A stretch of DNA of 64,000 nt from Deltaproteobacteria bacterium (GTDB lineage: Bacteria > Desulfobacterota_D > UBA1144 > Nemesobacterales > Nemesobacteraceae), in assembly GCA_029262295.1 (NCBI GenBank), contig JAJCZR010000065.1, positions 1 to 64,000 of the forward strand, in the 5' to 3' direction. Positions 38,089 to 47,710 of this stretch are shown one piece after another. The notes beneath the pieces are model-generated. The model had not been told where the DNA came from and searched no databases. It saw nothing but the letters and a program-made list of their open reading frames with translations. Numbering within the stretch: position 1 is the stretch's first letter; every line of letters starts with the position of its first letter. The translations under genes and the position numbers were made by a program.

Positions 38089-39423
38089 ATGAGCGAAGAA
38101 AAACTGAGAGAACATGCACATTTACTTTTCAATGAAGCTATAGATGAAGTTAATCCCAAAAAATGTGTTCTGGAACATTCAAGCCTCAAAAAAAATATTT
38201 TAAAAATCAACTCCAAGAAATACAACCTTGAAAATTTTAATTCAATATATGTAGTAGCTTTTGGAAAAGCTGCCCCTGCTATGGCTAATGCCGTGGAAGA
38301 ACTTCTAAGCGATCGGATCACAAACGGAGTTGTAGTCTCAAACAACAAATCAGACTTCTCATTTAAAAACATGGAGTTTTGCCTTTCAAGTCATCCTGTT
38401 CCAGATAAAAAAAGCGTGGATGCCGCAGAAAAAGTAATAACCCTGCTCGACAAATCCACTAAAAATGATCTTGTAATCTTTTTAATCTCTGGAGGGGGAA
38501 GCTCCATACTTGCTCTTCCGTCTGAAGGGCTTTCAATCGAGGATATAAGAAAAGTTACTCAAAGATTAATGCTTTCGGGCGTTGACACAAATGGCCTTAA
38601 CACAATAAGAAAAAAACTTTCCCAAATTAAAGGTGGTGGCCTTCTAAAAAGGGCTTTACCTTCAGAAGTTGCAACACTCATTCTCTCTGACGTTGTTGGC
38701 GACAAACTGGAGTTTATTGCATCAGGGCCAACTGTATATGACACTACAACATTCGAAGATGCATGGCGAATTATTGATGCACTTGATCTGGAACATAAAA
38801 TTCCACCAAAAGTTGTTGTACATCTTGAAAAAGGAAGAAAATTAAATTCTTCCCCTTTAATTACAAAAGAGGAAATAGACAAAAAAAGAGTTCAGACAAT
38901 TGTTGTAGGAAACAATAGAAAGGCAATATCCGCAGTTGAGAAAAAAGCAAAGAAACTTGGCTACAAAACTTTAATCCTTTCTTCCCAGATATCCGGTGAG
39001 GCAAGAGAGGTTGCTAAAGTACTTGCCGGCATTGCCTTTGATATTCAAAAGTTTGAGCACCCTATAAAAAAACCGGCCTGTATTATTTTTGGTGGAGAAA
39101 CAACTGTTAATGTGATTGGAAAAGGGAAAGGTGGCAGAAACACTGAAACTGCGCTTTCTTTTTGTTTTGAAATAATTGGCAGAAAAAACATTGTGGGGCT
39201 TTTCGCGGGCACAGATGGAATTGATGGGCCTACAGATGCAGCTGGGGCAGTTTGCGATGGAAGGTCAAGGCTTGTGGCAAGAAAGATGGGAGTGAGCGCA
39301 AGGGACCATCTTGCAAATAATAACTCTTACAATTTTTTCAAGAAAACAGGTGATCTTATCAAAACAGGTGCAACTGGTACAAATGTAATGGATATAGGGA
39401 TTATCCTTATAGCAAAAGATTAA
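38089..39423 (+). CDS. glycerate 2-kinase (MOFRL family)
   Basis: VVAFGKAAPAMANAVEELL; FLISGGGSSILALPSEGLSI; GRNTETALSF; AGTDGIDGPTDAAGA. Confidence 0.93.
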   Translation: MSEEKLREHAHLLFNEAIDEVNPKKCVLEHSSLKKNILKINSKKYNLENFNSIYVVAFGKAAPAMANAVEELLSDRITNGVVVSNNKSDFSFKNMEFCLSSHPVPDKKSVDAAEKVITLLDKSTKNDLVIFLISGGGSSILALPSEGLSIEDIRKVTQRLMLSGVDTNGLNTIRKKLSQIKGGGLLKRALPSEVATLILSDVVGDKLEFIASGPTVYDTTTFEDAWRIIDALDLEHKIPPKVVVHLEKGRKLNSSPLITKEEIDKKRVQTIVVGNNRKAISAVEKKAKKLGYKTLILSSQISGEAREVAKVLAGIAFDIQKFEHPIKKPACIIFGGETTVNVIGKGKGGRNTETALSFCFEIIGRKNIVGLFAGTDGIDGPTDAAGAVCDGRSRLVARKMGVSARDHLANNNSYNFFKKTGDLIKTGATGTNVMDIGIILIAKD

Positions 39424-39466
39424 TCTTTGCCCACTCTTTAAATATCTTTTATAATCTTAAAACCTT

Positions 39467-40825
39467 ATGCAAAACCTAACAAAACCGCTTCCTCAAAACG
39501 ATGAAGCTGAAAAAGCTGTTTTAGGTGCAATTTTAATTGAAAACAGCATCATTAATCAGGTTTTAGAGATTCTTACCCCTGAAGATTTCTATAAGGATTC
39601 TCATAGCAAGATTTTCAGCTGCATGATAGACCTTGATAAAGAGAATAACCCTATCGATGTGCTCACTCTTTATGAATACATGGGAAATAAGGGAAGCCTC
39701 CTGGAAGATGTGGGCGGAAGCGCTTATCTTACATATCTTACTGATATTGTGCCGACAGCTGCCAATGTTGCCCACTACGCAAGAATAGTTAAAGATAAAT
39801 CTATTTTAAGAAAACTTGTGCTTGCAGCTACTGATATAGCACATAGGGGATATGAGCAGCCTGATAATGTAGACGATTATATTGACAGGGCAGAAATGGC
39901 AATCCTTAATATTGCTCAAAATAAAATTAAACCAAGCTTTTATCACTCAAGAGAGTTGGCAGGGCAAGCCCTTGAGCTCGTTGAGAAGCTACATGAAAAT
40001 AAGGAACTTATTACCGGGGTATCAACCGGGTTTGAAAAAATAGATTATATGACAGCAGGCCTACAGCCTTCTGACCTGATAATCATTGCAGCAAGGCCTG
40101 GAGTTGGAAAAACATCTTTTTGTCTTAACGTCACAAGCAATGCAGCACTTAATGAAGGGCTTTCAGTCGGAATGTTTTCCTTAGAGATGACAAAAGAGCA
40201 GCTAATGCTAAGGCTTCTATCAATAAAAGCTAAAGTGAGTTTTTCAACAATAAGAAGTGGTTATATAAAAGACTCGGAACTCAAAGACATTTATAAAGCT
40301 GCGGAAGAGTATGGAAATGCCAACATTTTTATTGATGACACACCCGCACTTACAGTCCTTGAAGTAAGGGCAAAAGCAAGAAGGCTTAAAAGAGACAGGG
40401 GGCTTGATCTTATGATAGTCGACTATCTGCAACTTATGAGGGGAAGTGGATCAAGGAATGAAAGCCGTGAACGTGAGATTGCAGAAATATCAGGTTCTCT
40501 AAAAGCCCTTGCAAAAGAACTAAGCATTCCTGTAATAGGAATATCCCAGCTTAGCCGACAGACTGAAACCAGGTCAGACAGAAGACCTCAACTTTCTGAT
40601 CTCAGGGAAAGTGGAGCAATAGAGCAGGATGCAGATGTGGTAATGTTTATTCACAGGCCTGATATTTATAAAAAGGATGCTGAAGAAAAAGACGGCTTGG
40701 CAGAGATTATTATTGGTAAACAAAGAAATGGCCCGATAGGCACAGCCAAGCTTGCATTTCTTGATCAAAGGGGAGTGCCAAGCTTTGAGAACCTTGCGGA
40801 TGATTTTGAAGAAGATTTTGCGTAA
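39467..40825 (+). CDS. dnaB: replicative DNA helicase
   Basis: PQNDEAEKAVLGAIL; ARPGVGKTSFCLN; DLMIVDYLQLM; SQLSRQ; DLRESGAIEQDADVV. Confidence 0.98.
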   Translation: MQNLTKPLPQNDEAEKAVLGAILIENSIINQVLEILTPEDFYKDSHSKIFSCMIDLDKENNPIDVLTLYEYMGNKGSLLEDVGGSAYLTYLTDIVPTAANVAHYARIVKDKSILRKLVLAATDIAHRGYEQPDNVDDYIDRAEMAILNIAQNKIKPSFYHSRELAGQALELVEKLHENKELITGVSTGFEKIDYMTAGLQPSDLIIIAARPGVGKTSFCLNVTSNAALNEGLSVGMFSLEMTKEQLMLRLLSIKAKVSFSTIRSGYIKDSELKDIYKAAEEYGNANIFIDDTPALTVLEVRAKARRLKRDRGLDLMIVDYLQLMRGSGSRNESREREIAEISGSLKALAKELSIPVIGISQLSRQTETRSDRRPQLSDLRESGAIEQDADVVMFIHRPDIYKKDAEEKDGLAEIIIGKQRNGPIGTAKLAFLDQRGVPSFENLADDFEEDFA

Positions 40826-40891
40826 TTAATACAGTTTTACTTAAAGATTTTAATTTGACATCTTTTAACAATTTATTAACTATAAACAATT

Positions 40892-41674
40892 ATGGCACAA
40901 TCTGTTTTAATGGTTTACGAGTATCTTGACGCATTAAAAGAAAACAACTACTGGATGGAGTATATCAACTTTTATCTTAAGTTTTGGGATGGCCCCGCAA
41001 CACCAAAATCCACATGGTGGGGAAGAGAGTATCATGAGTTTAGACAATCCCTTTCAAATCATTTAGACCTGGATGAAAAATACCTTAAAGACTGCTTCTT
41101 TATTAAAGATAAAGATGAGAAGTATTATGTATGTCCAATCGGCACCGATATAAAAAACCTTAACATCCTGGCTGCTGAAAATAGAATCCCTTATGAGTGG
41201 TTTTTACTCTTTGGAAATGAAGAAAAAAACTATTTTTATACTCATACGGGTTTTGGTGCAATTCACCACGATTCAATATATTACAGCACAAAAATAGAAC
41301 AATCCCTTGAAAGAATAGAAAATGCAGAAAAACTCATTTCTGATAACCTTGAAATTTTAGGTGATGATATTAATGGCTTTCAATCACTAAAAAAATTACA
41401 TCTCATAAAAGACGGGATTTTTAATATTAAAGACTGGATATCAGGATTTAATGGTAAAGGCATTTTAATACTTAACTATGGAGAAATATGCTCTTTTATT
41501 GAGCAAAATTCCCTTAAAGATGAAAACTCTGTGGGCAATCTTTGGGAAATTCTTGATAGTATTAAAAGCGGTGAACTTGAGAAAGCCGATTCTGATCTCA
41601 GGTTTTTGGATATAAAGTGGATGGATATATCATCAAATGCTGCGGGCACTTTTGAAATTTCTTCCCTTCAGTAA
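40892..41674 (+). CDS. hypothetical protein
   Basis: Long ORF in the intergenic space between dnaB and a CPBP protease gene; no family recognised. Confidence 0.6.
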   Translation: MAQSVLMVYEYLDALKENNYWMEYINFYLKFWDGPATPKSTWWGREYHEFRQSLSNHLDLDEKYLKDCFFIKDKDEKYYVCPIGTDIKNLNILAAENRIPYEWFLLFGNEEKNYFYTHTGFGAIHHDSIYYSTKIEQSLERIENAEKLISDNLEILGDDINGFQSLKKLHLIKDGIFNIKDWISGFNGKGILILNYGEICSFIEQNSLKDENSVGNLWEILDSIKSGELEKADSDLRFLDIKWMDISSNAAGTFEISSLQ

Positions 41675-41718
41675 ACTTGCACTATAATTAATTGAGAAAA
41701 TAAAATTGGTGCAATATT

Positions 41719-42519
41719 TTGAGTCAAAACAACCCCTTTAAAGCTCCCCTGTATAAAGAAGTTCAAAATAATAATGAACAAAAACGAAAACTAAACGCAA
41801 AAAGTGCTGTATTAATATTCGCTTCCTATCTCGGTATTCAAATTTTATCTGGAATTATAGCAGGGATAGTATTTGCCGTTTATTTTGCAGCTAAAAATTC
41901 AGGTTTTAATAGCGAAGAATTTCAGCTTTTTTTTAAAGGATACACACTTCCAATTCTTATATTCTCACTTCTTTCTTCGGGTTTTATAATGTTGGCTTTG
42001 AGCTTAAAATATGGGAAAGACCTCATTAAAGATACAAGCACAACGGGAATAGCATTAAATACAGGAAAAACAAAGAACCTGCTCTTTTCTATATTTCTTG
42101 GGATATTAATTGCCCTTCTTTATTCTTCTTTTGCTGTTTTCATCTATCCGCCCGATCCAGATGCAGAGGTTGGCCCTCTTACGCAGATGCTCATCACCCC
42201 GGGGCCCACAAGAATATTCTGGATATTTCTTGCACTATTTTTTGCACCGTTTGTTGAAGAATTTTTGTTCAGGGGCGTAATGATAGCAGGCTTTGCATAC
42301 TCATATGGAATAACAAGGGCCGCGATCATTGTTACTTTTCTTTTTGTCGTGATCCACTCATTCGAAGCTATTCACTACCCACCCGCTTTCGGTGGAATAA
42401 CACTTATCGCAATTGTCGTTCTTTACCTGCGATTAAGATACAAATCACTTGGCCCACCAATAGCTGCACACTTTGGATACAATTTGGTAATTGCTTCGGC
42501 CACTTTTGTAGGCGGGTAG
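41719..42519 (+). CDS. CPBP family intramembrane glutamic endopeptidase (TTG start)
   Basis: VEEFLFRGVMIAGF; VIHSFEAIHYPPAF; multiple TM. Confidence 0.88.
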   Translation: MSQNNPFKAPLYKEVQNNNEQKRKLNAKSAVLIFASYLGIQILSGIIAGIVFAVYFAAKNSGFNSEEFQLFFKGYTLPILIFSLLSSGFIMLALSLKYGKDLIKDTSTTGIALNTGKTKNLLFSIFLGILIALLYSSFAVFIYPPDPDAEVGPLTQMLITPGPTRIFWIFLALFFAPFVEEFLFRGVMIAGFAYSYGITRAAIIVTFLFVVIHSFEAIHYPPAFGGITLIAIVVLYLRLRYKSLGPPIAAHFGYNLVIASATFVGG

Positions 42520-42539
42520 GAAAGTATTTATAGAATATT

Positions 42540-43841
42540 TTACTGAAACACAGCTAACAACATTCCGGCAGCAACAGCAGATCCTACTACACCTGCGACA
42601 TTAGGACCCATGGCATGCATTAAAAGCATATTCTGAGGATCTTCCTTTGCACCGACATCCTGGGAAACCCTTGCAGCCATAGGGACGGCTGATACTCCTG
42701 CAGAACCTATTAAAGGATTTATTTTATTCTGAGAGAAAACATTCATAAGTTTTGCCATCAAAACTCCTGAGGCTGTTCCAATACTAAAAGCAATAATTCC
42801 TAAAAGAAGTATTCCAAGTGTTTCAGCTGACAAAAACTCACCTGCAGAAAGTTTGGAACCAACTCCAAGTCCTAAGAATATGGTTGTAATATTTATTAAC
42901 GCATTTCTTACTGTATCTGAAAGTCTTTCAACCACACCACATTCCCTCATCAAATTACCAAACATAAAAAACCCTATCAAAGGGGCAGCTGATGGTAAAA
43001 GTAATAAGCAAATTGTTAGGGCAAGAAGAGGAAATATTATCTTTTCGGTTTTGCCAACCGGCCTAAGCTGTTTCATCCTAATTATTCTTTCTTCTTTTGT
43101 AGTTAATGCCTTCATTATCGGAGGTTGAATTAATGGCACTAAAGCCATATACGAATATGCAGCAACAGAAATTGCTCCCAGCAACCTCGGAGAAAGTTGT
43201 GAAGAAAGAAAAATTGCTGTTGGGCCATCTGCACCGCCAATAATTCCTATTGATGCAGCATCTTGAAGAGAAAAATTAATCTGGGGAACATACTGAGTTA
43301 GTGCGATAGCACCGACAAGAGTTGTAAAAATACCAAACTGCGCAGCCCCCCCGAGGAGTATTGTTTTTGGGTTCGCCAGAAGCGGGCCAAAATCAGTTAA
43401 TGCACCAACTCCCATAAAAATTATAAGTGGAAAAACCCCTGTCTTTATCCCTATTTCGTATACGTAGTAAAGAATACCGCCCGGCTCATTAATTCCGGCA
43501 AGCGGAATATTTGATAGAATACAACCAAAGGCTATTGTAACAAGCAGCAAAGGTTCAAACTTTTTGGCAATTCCAAGATACAAGAGGAGAAAACCAACAA
43601 GTATCATTACCAAACGTCCAAACCCGTTTGTCCAACTCTCTTCATTACCTTCAATAAAACCAACAACCCCTGTTGACTTTAATATGCTTTTTAATAAAAC
43701 CCCAATTGAAGGAAGTGACTCAACCTGCTCGGTTTGCTGAACAACATGATCGGTTTGAGCAGCTTCCCCAAATACAACCGTTGGTGTAAATAGCCCGAAT
43801 ACGACTAATAAAAGTAATAAAATTAAACTGTGATTTTTCAT
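42540..43841 (-). CDS. oadB: sodium ion-translocating decarboxylase subunit beta
   Basis: [60 protein letters not shown]. Confidence 0.95.
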   Translation of the reverse strand: MKNHSLILLLLLVVFGLFTPTVVFGEAAQTDHVVQQTEQVESLPSIGVLLKSILKSTGVVGFIEGNEESWTNGFGRLVMILVGFLLLYLGIAKKFEPLLLVTIAFGCILSNIPLAGINEPGGILYYVYEIGIKTGVFPLIIFMGVGALTDFGPLLANPKTILLGGAAQFGIFTTLVGAIALTQYVPQINFSLQDAASIGIIGGADGPTAIFLSSQLSPRLLGAISVAAYSYMALVPLIQPPIMKALTTKEERIIRMKQLRPVGKTEKIIFPLLALTICLLLLPSAAPLIGFFMFGNLMRECGVVERLSDTVRNALINITTIFLGLGVGSKLSAGEFLSAETLGILLLGIIAFSIGTASGVLMAKLMNVFSQNKINPLIGSAGVSAVPMAARVSQDVGAKEDPQNMLLMHAMGPNVAGVVGSAVAAGMLLAVFQ

Positions 43842-43845
43842 GAGA

Positions 43846-45636
43846 TTATGAAGGATTGATCGTCATTAAAATATCACCTGCTTCAACGACATCCCCCTGG
43901 TTAATTTCAATTGAAGCAACCTCTCCGTCACAAGGTGAGGCCACAGGTGTTTCCATTTTCATTGCTTCAAGCACAACAAGTGGTTCATTTTCTTTTACCT
44001 TATCCCCAACTCCGACAACCAGTCGCAACACATTTCCCGGCACCCCGGCTATAACTTCGGTTGAACCGCCTGTGGGAGCTGAAGGAGCATTTTTGGGTTT
44101 TGAGGTTTCACTAACAGACTGCACTTCGGAGGTGCCTTCTTTTACTGTAACGTTATAATCGCTGCCATTAACTGTGACAACAAAATTTTCTGGGCCAGGT
44201 GATTTTGAAGCAGCTGGTGCTTTAGCCTGCTCAGCTTCCACATTTTTTCTTACATTCACAGTAAAATCACCTTTTAGAAAATCAAGGCCTTTATTACCAC
44301 CCGCAGTCGCAAGCGCACCAACAATAAAAATATTTTCGTCGGTTACCGGGAGTCCTTCTTTTTCAAGTATTTCTTTTGCCTTTGGAATACCGGGGTCAAG
44401 AATATCAACTGGATTGCCATCAAATTTAGGTTTTCCGAGTTGCTCAGATGCAATTTTTACAATCTCCGGATCAGGTTCAACAGGAGTTCTTCCAAAATAA
44501 CCGAGTACCATTTGACCATAACCATCAGTCATTTTTTTCCATGGGCCTTGAGTTACATTTGCAAAAGCCTGTTGAAAATAAAACTGCGAAACGGGTGTAA
44601 CAGAGGTCCCGAAACCACCTTTTGCAACACACTCAGACATAGCTTCAATTACCTTTGGATAAAGTTTAAGTGTGCCTGTGTCTCGCATCATCATTGTGTT
44701 GGCAGTAAGGGCACCACCTGGCATTGGGGATAAAAGCACTTCTGAAGATACTTTTAGTGCTTCAGGTGGAAAATAATATTCACTCATTGCTTCTTTAAAT
44801 ACTGCATTTGCCTCAAGAATTTTCGCTACATCTATATCGAGTGTGTATTCCGTGTCTTTAAGGGCATTCCACATTGAAATTAGATCGGGCTGCGCCGTTC
44901 CCCCCGACACTGGTGCCCTTGCAACGCATATTCCATCACAACCGCCATGAATTGCACCCATATACTGATGCACTCCCTGTGCAGCTGTTTCATGGGTATG
45001 CATCCAGAGAATCACATCATCGCCAACAAGTTTTCTGGCAGCTTTAAATGTTTTATGTACTTTTTCTGGATTGGAGGTCCCGGAAGCATCTTTAAAACAG
45101 ATTGAATCAAAAGGAAGGCCGGAATCAAGGATTTTTTTAAGCCTGTCAATATAAAAATCTACATCATGCGCCCCACTGCAACCAGGGGGAAGCTCCATCA
45201 TTGTAATAACCACTTGATGATGAAGGCCCGCATTTGTGATACACTCACCTGAATACTCAAGATTTCTTACATCATTAAGGGCATCAAAATTTCTTATGTG
45301 TGACATTCCATGCTTTTTAAACATCTTGGCGTGAAGGTCAATCATATCTTTTGGTTGTTGTGAAAGGGCAACCACATTTATACCCCTTGCAAGGGTTTGC
45401 AGATTTGCATCCGGGCCAACCGCTTCGCGAAACTTATCCATCATATCGAATGCAGATTCCCCGCAGTAAAGAAAAAGGCTCTGAAACCTTGCCCCGCCCC
45501 CTGCTTCAAAATGTGTAATACCTGCATGTGCCGCTGCTTCAACTGCTGGAATGAAATCTTCAGTTAAAACTCTGGCACCAAAAACCGATTGAAATCCATC
45601 ACGAAATGATGTGTCTTGAAATAAAATTTTCTTCAT
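43846..45636 (-). CDS. oadA: oxaloacetate decarboxylase alpha-type subunit with biotinyl domain
   Basis: [50 protein letters not shown] biotin site. Confidence 0.9.
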   Translation of the reverse strand: MKKILFQDTSFRDGFQSVFGARVLTEDFIPAVEAAAHAGITHFEAGGGARFQSLFLYCGESAFDMMDKFREAVGPDANLQTLARGINVVALSQQPKDMIDLHAKMFKKHGMSHIRNFDALNDVRNLEYSGECITNAGLHHQVVITMMELPPGCSGAHDVDFYIDRLKKILDSGLPFDSICFKDASGTSNPEKVHKTFKAARKLVGDDVILWMHTHETAAQGVHQYMGAIHGGCDGICVARAPVSGGTAQPDLISMWNALKDTEYTLDIDVAKILEANAVFKEAMSEYYFPPEALKVSSEVLLSPMPGGALTANTMMMRDTGTLKLYPKVIEAMSECVAKGGFGTSVTPVSQFYFQQAFANVTQGPWKKMTDGYGQMVLGYFGRTPVEPDPEIVKIASEQLGKPKFDGNPVDILDPGIPKAKEILEKEGLPVTDENIFIVGALATAGGNKGLDFLKGDFTVNVRKNVEAEQAKAPAASKSPGPENFVVTVNGSDYNVTVKEGTSEVQSVSETSKPKNAPSAPTGGSTEVIAGVPGNVLRLVVGVGDKVKENEPLVVLEAMKMETPVASPCDGEVASIEINQGDVVEAGDILMTINPS

Positions 45637-45661
45637 CTTTTTATAACCCTTTTCAAATTAT

Positions 45662-45880
45662 TTATTTTGCCTTTCTAACCCTATAGGCCGCAATTGCGGC
45701 AGAAATTACGGCAGTAATTTCACCATTTTTAATATTGGTTTTTCTGTTTTTAGGGGCTATTGCTGCAGCCTTTCCCTTGAAAATTTTTGAAGAAAGTATA
45801 ACAAGCAGCATTAATACGATAAGAAATATATAAACGATGATCATGCCTATGACCATCAGCTTCAATCCTTCAATAATCAT
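45662..45880 (-). CDS. OadG-like gamma subunit
   Basis: Single N-terminal TM helix, size and position before alpha/beta genes. Confidence 0.7.
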   Translation of the reverse strand: MIIEGLKLMVIGMIIVYIFLIVLMLLVILSSKIFKGKAAAIAPKNRKTNIKNGEITAVISAAIAAYRVRKAK

Positions 45881-46025
45881 ATTTTAATTAGACCCCTATG
45901 TGGAATTAGTTGAAATTAATTATTCGCAAGAATTAATTTATTGTCAATTCCAAAGAAGTGATATTATCCGAAATTGTGCTTAAAAATATGGGAAGTAAGT
46001 ATTAAGGAAAAAGCGCTAATAGCAA

Positions 46026-46733
46026 TTAACTTTCACGAAGATTACTCAATTCATCATCAAAGCTGTTTTTAAATTTCAATACCTTGGATACATAACGCGG
46101 CATTAAATTTTTATTGTTATGTTTCTTTATAAGCCTGTTAAATTTGTGCGGGCCATAGTTATACGCCCCCAAAGCATGGTTAAGGCTATTATACTGCTCT
46201 TCAAGTTCGGAAAGGTAGGCTATTCCAAGCCTTACATTAATCTCAGGATCGTAAAGCTGTTTTCTTGTTACAAGGCTGATGCCTTCCTGCTTGGCAATAT
46301 ATCTGCCTGTGCTTGGCATGATCTGCATCAGGCCCATTGCACCTTTATTTGAGATCGCTTTGGGACGAAAACGGCTTTCAACCATTATTACCCCCAAAAC
46401 CACTGATGGATCAATTCCCTTTCTATAAGATTCCATGTTAATGACATTTGCAAGGTTATATGCCTCTGATGGGCTAAGGGAATCTGTATTGCGAAGAATT
46501 AACCTGAATATTTCAATTTCACTATCATCGAAATTCTTTGTGTTAACCTTAGTAACGGTTGTATTAATTTTATTTAGATATCCAAGGCTTGAGTGCTCAT
46601 ACCTGCTACCCGAACTTATAAACAAAAATCCAACTGCAAAGATTGCAAATACAAAAGTAAAAACAATTGCTGTGAATGATACTACAAGCTCTTTAAGAAT
46701 AAATGATTTTTCATTTGATAAGCTTTTTTTCAT
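46026..46733 (-). CDS. lytic transglycosylase (SLT domain)
   Basis: MVESRFRPKAISNKGAMGLMQIMPSTGRYIA; ALGAYNYGP. Confidence 0.92.
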   Translation of the reverse strand: MKKSLSNEKSFILKELVVSFTAIVFTFVFAIFAVGFLFISSGSRYEHSSLGYLNKINTTVTKVNTKNFDDSEIEIFRLILRNTDSLSPSEAYNLANVINMESYRKGIDPSVVLGVIMVESRFRPKAISNKGAMGLMQIMPSTGRYIAKQEGISLVTRKQLYDPEINVRLGIAYLSELEEQYNSLNHALGAYNYGPHKFNRLIKKHNNKNLMPRYVSKVLKFKNSFDDELSNLRES

Positions 46734-46908
46734 TTTATATAGAGTGCCCTTAAATATTTTGATACAGTATAATTATTGTCGATTCAATTTTTTTGGAGTT
46801 TTTGTTCTTCAGGAGTAGTTTTTGCTATACATTGTATGTAAATATCAATAAAAAACAAGTTTTTTTTCTTGACGTTTAAATAGAATCATGTTAAGTTGAC
46901 CGCTTATC

Positions 46909-47058
46909 ATGAAAAGAACTTATCAACCGCATGTTATAAAAAGATTAAGAAAGCATGGGTTTCGTGCCAGATTAAAAACAAAAGGCGGAAGAAACTTACT
47001 AAAAAGAAGAATTGCCAAAGGCAGATACAGCCTGGCAGTGGAGAAATGGAAAAAATAA
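46909..47058 (+). CDS. rpmH: 50S ribosomal protein L34, absent from ORF track
   Basis: Own translation [49 protein letters not shown]. Confidence 0.97.
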   Translation: MKRTYQPHVIKRLRKHGFRARLKTKGGRNLLKRRIAKGRYSLAVEKWKK

Positions 47059-47399
47059 ACCATTTTTCAAATCAATCCTTTCCAAAAAATCTTAGAATAA
47101 TTAAATCTGATCATTTTAAACAAATATTTAAGTCTGGAAGAAAAATCTATTCTGCAAATTTTGTTATTTACGTATTATCCAATCAACTTGATTTCCCGAG
47201 AATCGGTATATCCGTTGGAAGAAGAGTCTCCACAAAAGCAACTGATAGAAATAAAATCAAAAGGCTTATAAGGGAAGTTTTTAGAACAAACAAAAATATT
47301 TTTGATAAAAATGATATAGTTTTAGTAGTGAAAAATAATGTTAAAGATGTAAAGGGCAAAGATTTATTCGAGGAAATAAAAAAAGCGTTGAGAAAGTAA
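47046..47399 (+). CDS. rnpA: ribonuclease P protein component
   Basis: [27 protein letters not shown]...[32 protein letters not shown] 47046 overlaps rpmH by 13 nt. Confidence 0.93.
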   Translation: MEKINHFSNQSFPKNLRIIKSDHFKQIFKSGRKIYSANFVIYVLSNQLDFPRIGISVGRRVSTKATDRNKIKRLIREVFRTNKNIFDKNDIVLVVKNNVKDVKGKDLFEEIKKALRK

Positions 47400-47401
47400 A
47401 A

Positions 47402-47635
47402 TTGATATTGGATAGGATTATTTCAAAAATTACGATTTCAATAATAAAAGCATATAAGGCTTTTATCTCACCTATTTTACCATTTAGTTGTAGATTTCAT
47501 CCCAGCTGCTCTGCATATACCATTGAGGCAATTAAAATTCATGGATCTTTTCGAGGCCTTCAGATGGGGGTTAAAAGGTTATTTAAGTGTCACCCTTTTA
47601 ATAAAGGGGGTTACGATCCAGTAAAAAAAGAGTAA
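47402..47635 (+). CDS. yidD: membrane protein insertion efficiency factor YidD (TTG start)
   Basis: IIKAYKAFISPILPFSCRFHPSCSAYTIEAIKIHGSFRGLQMGVKRLFKCHPFNKGGYDPV. Confidence 0.97.
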   Translation: MILDRIISKITISIIKAYKAFISPILPFSCRFHPSCSAYTIEAIKIHGSFRGLQMGVKRLFKCHPFNKGGYDPVKKE

Positions 47636-47710
47636 AATTTGATGTTTGATATTCAATATAATAAAATTCTGTATTATAATTAAAACAATCTATATAGGTT
47701 ACAAGAAATT

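Noticed and set aside
46740-46908. Possible oriC upstream of rpmH
   Set aside because: No TTATNCACA-type DnaA boxes and no dnaA gene visible; rpmH position alone is not sufficient.
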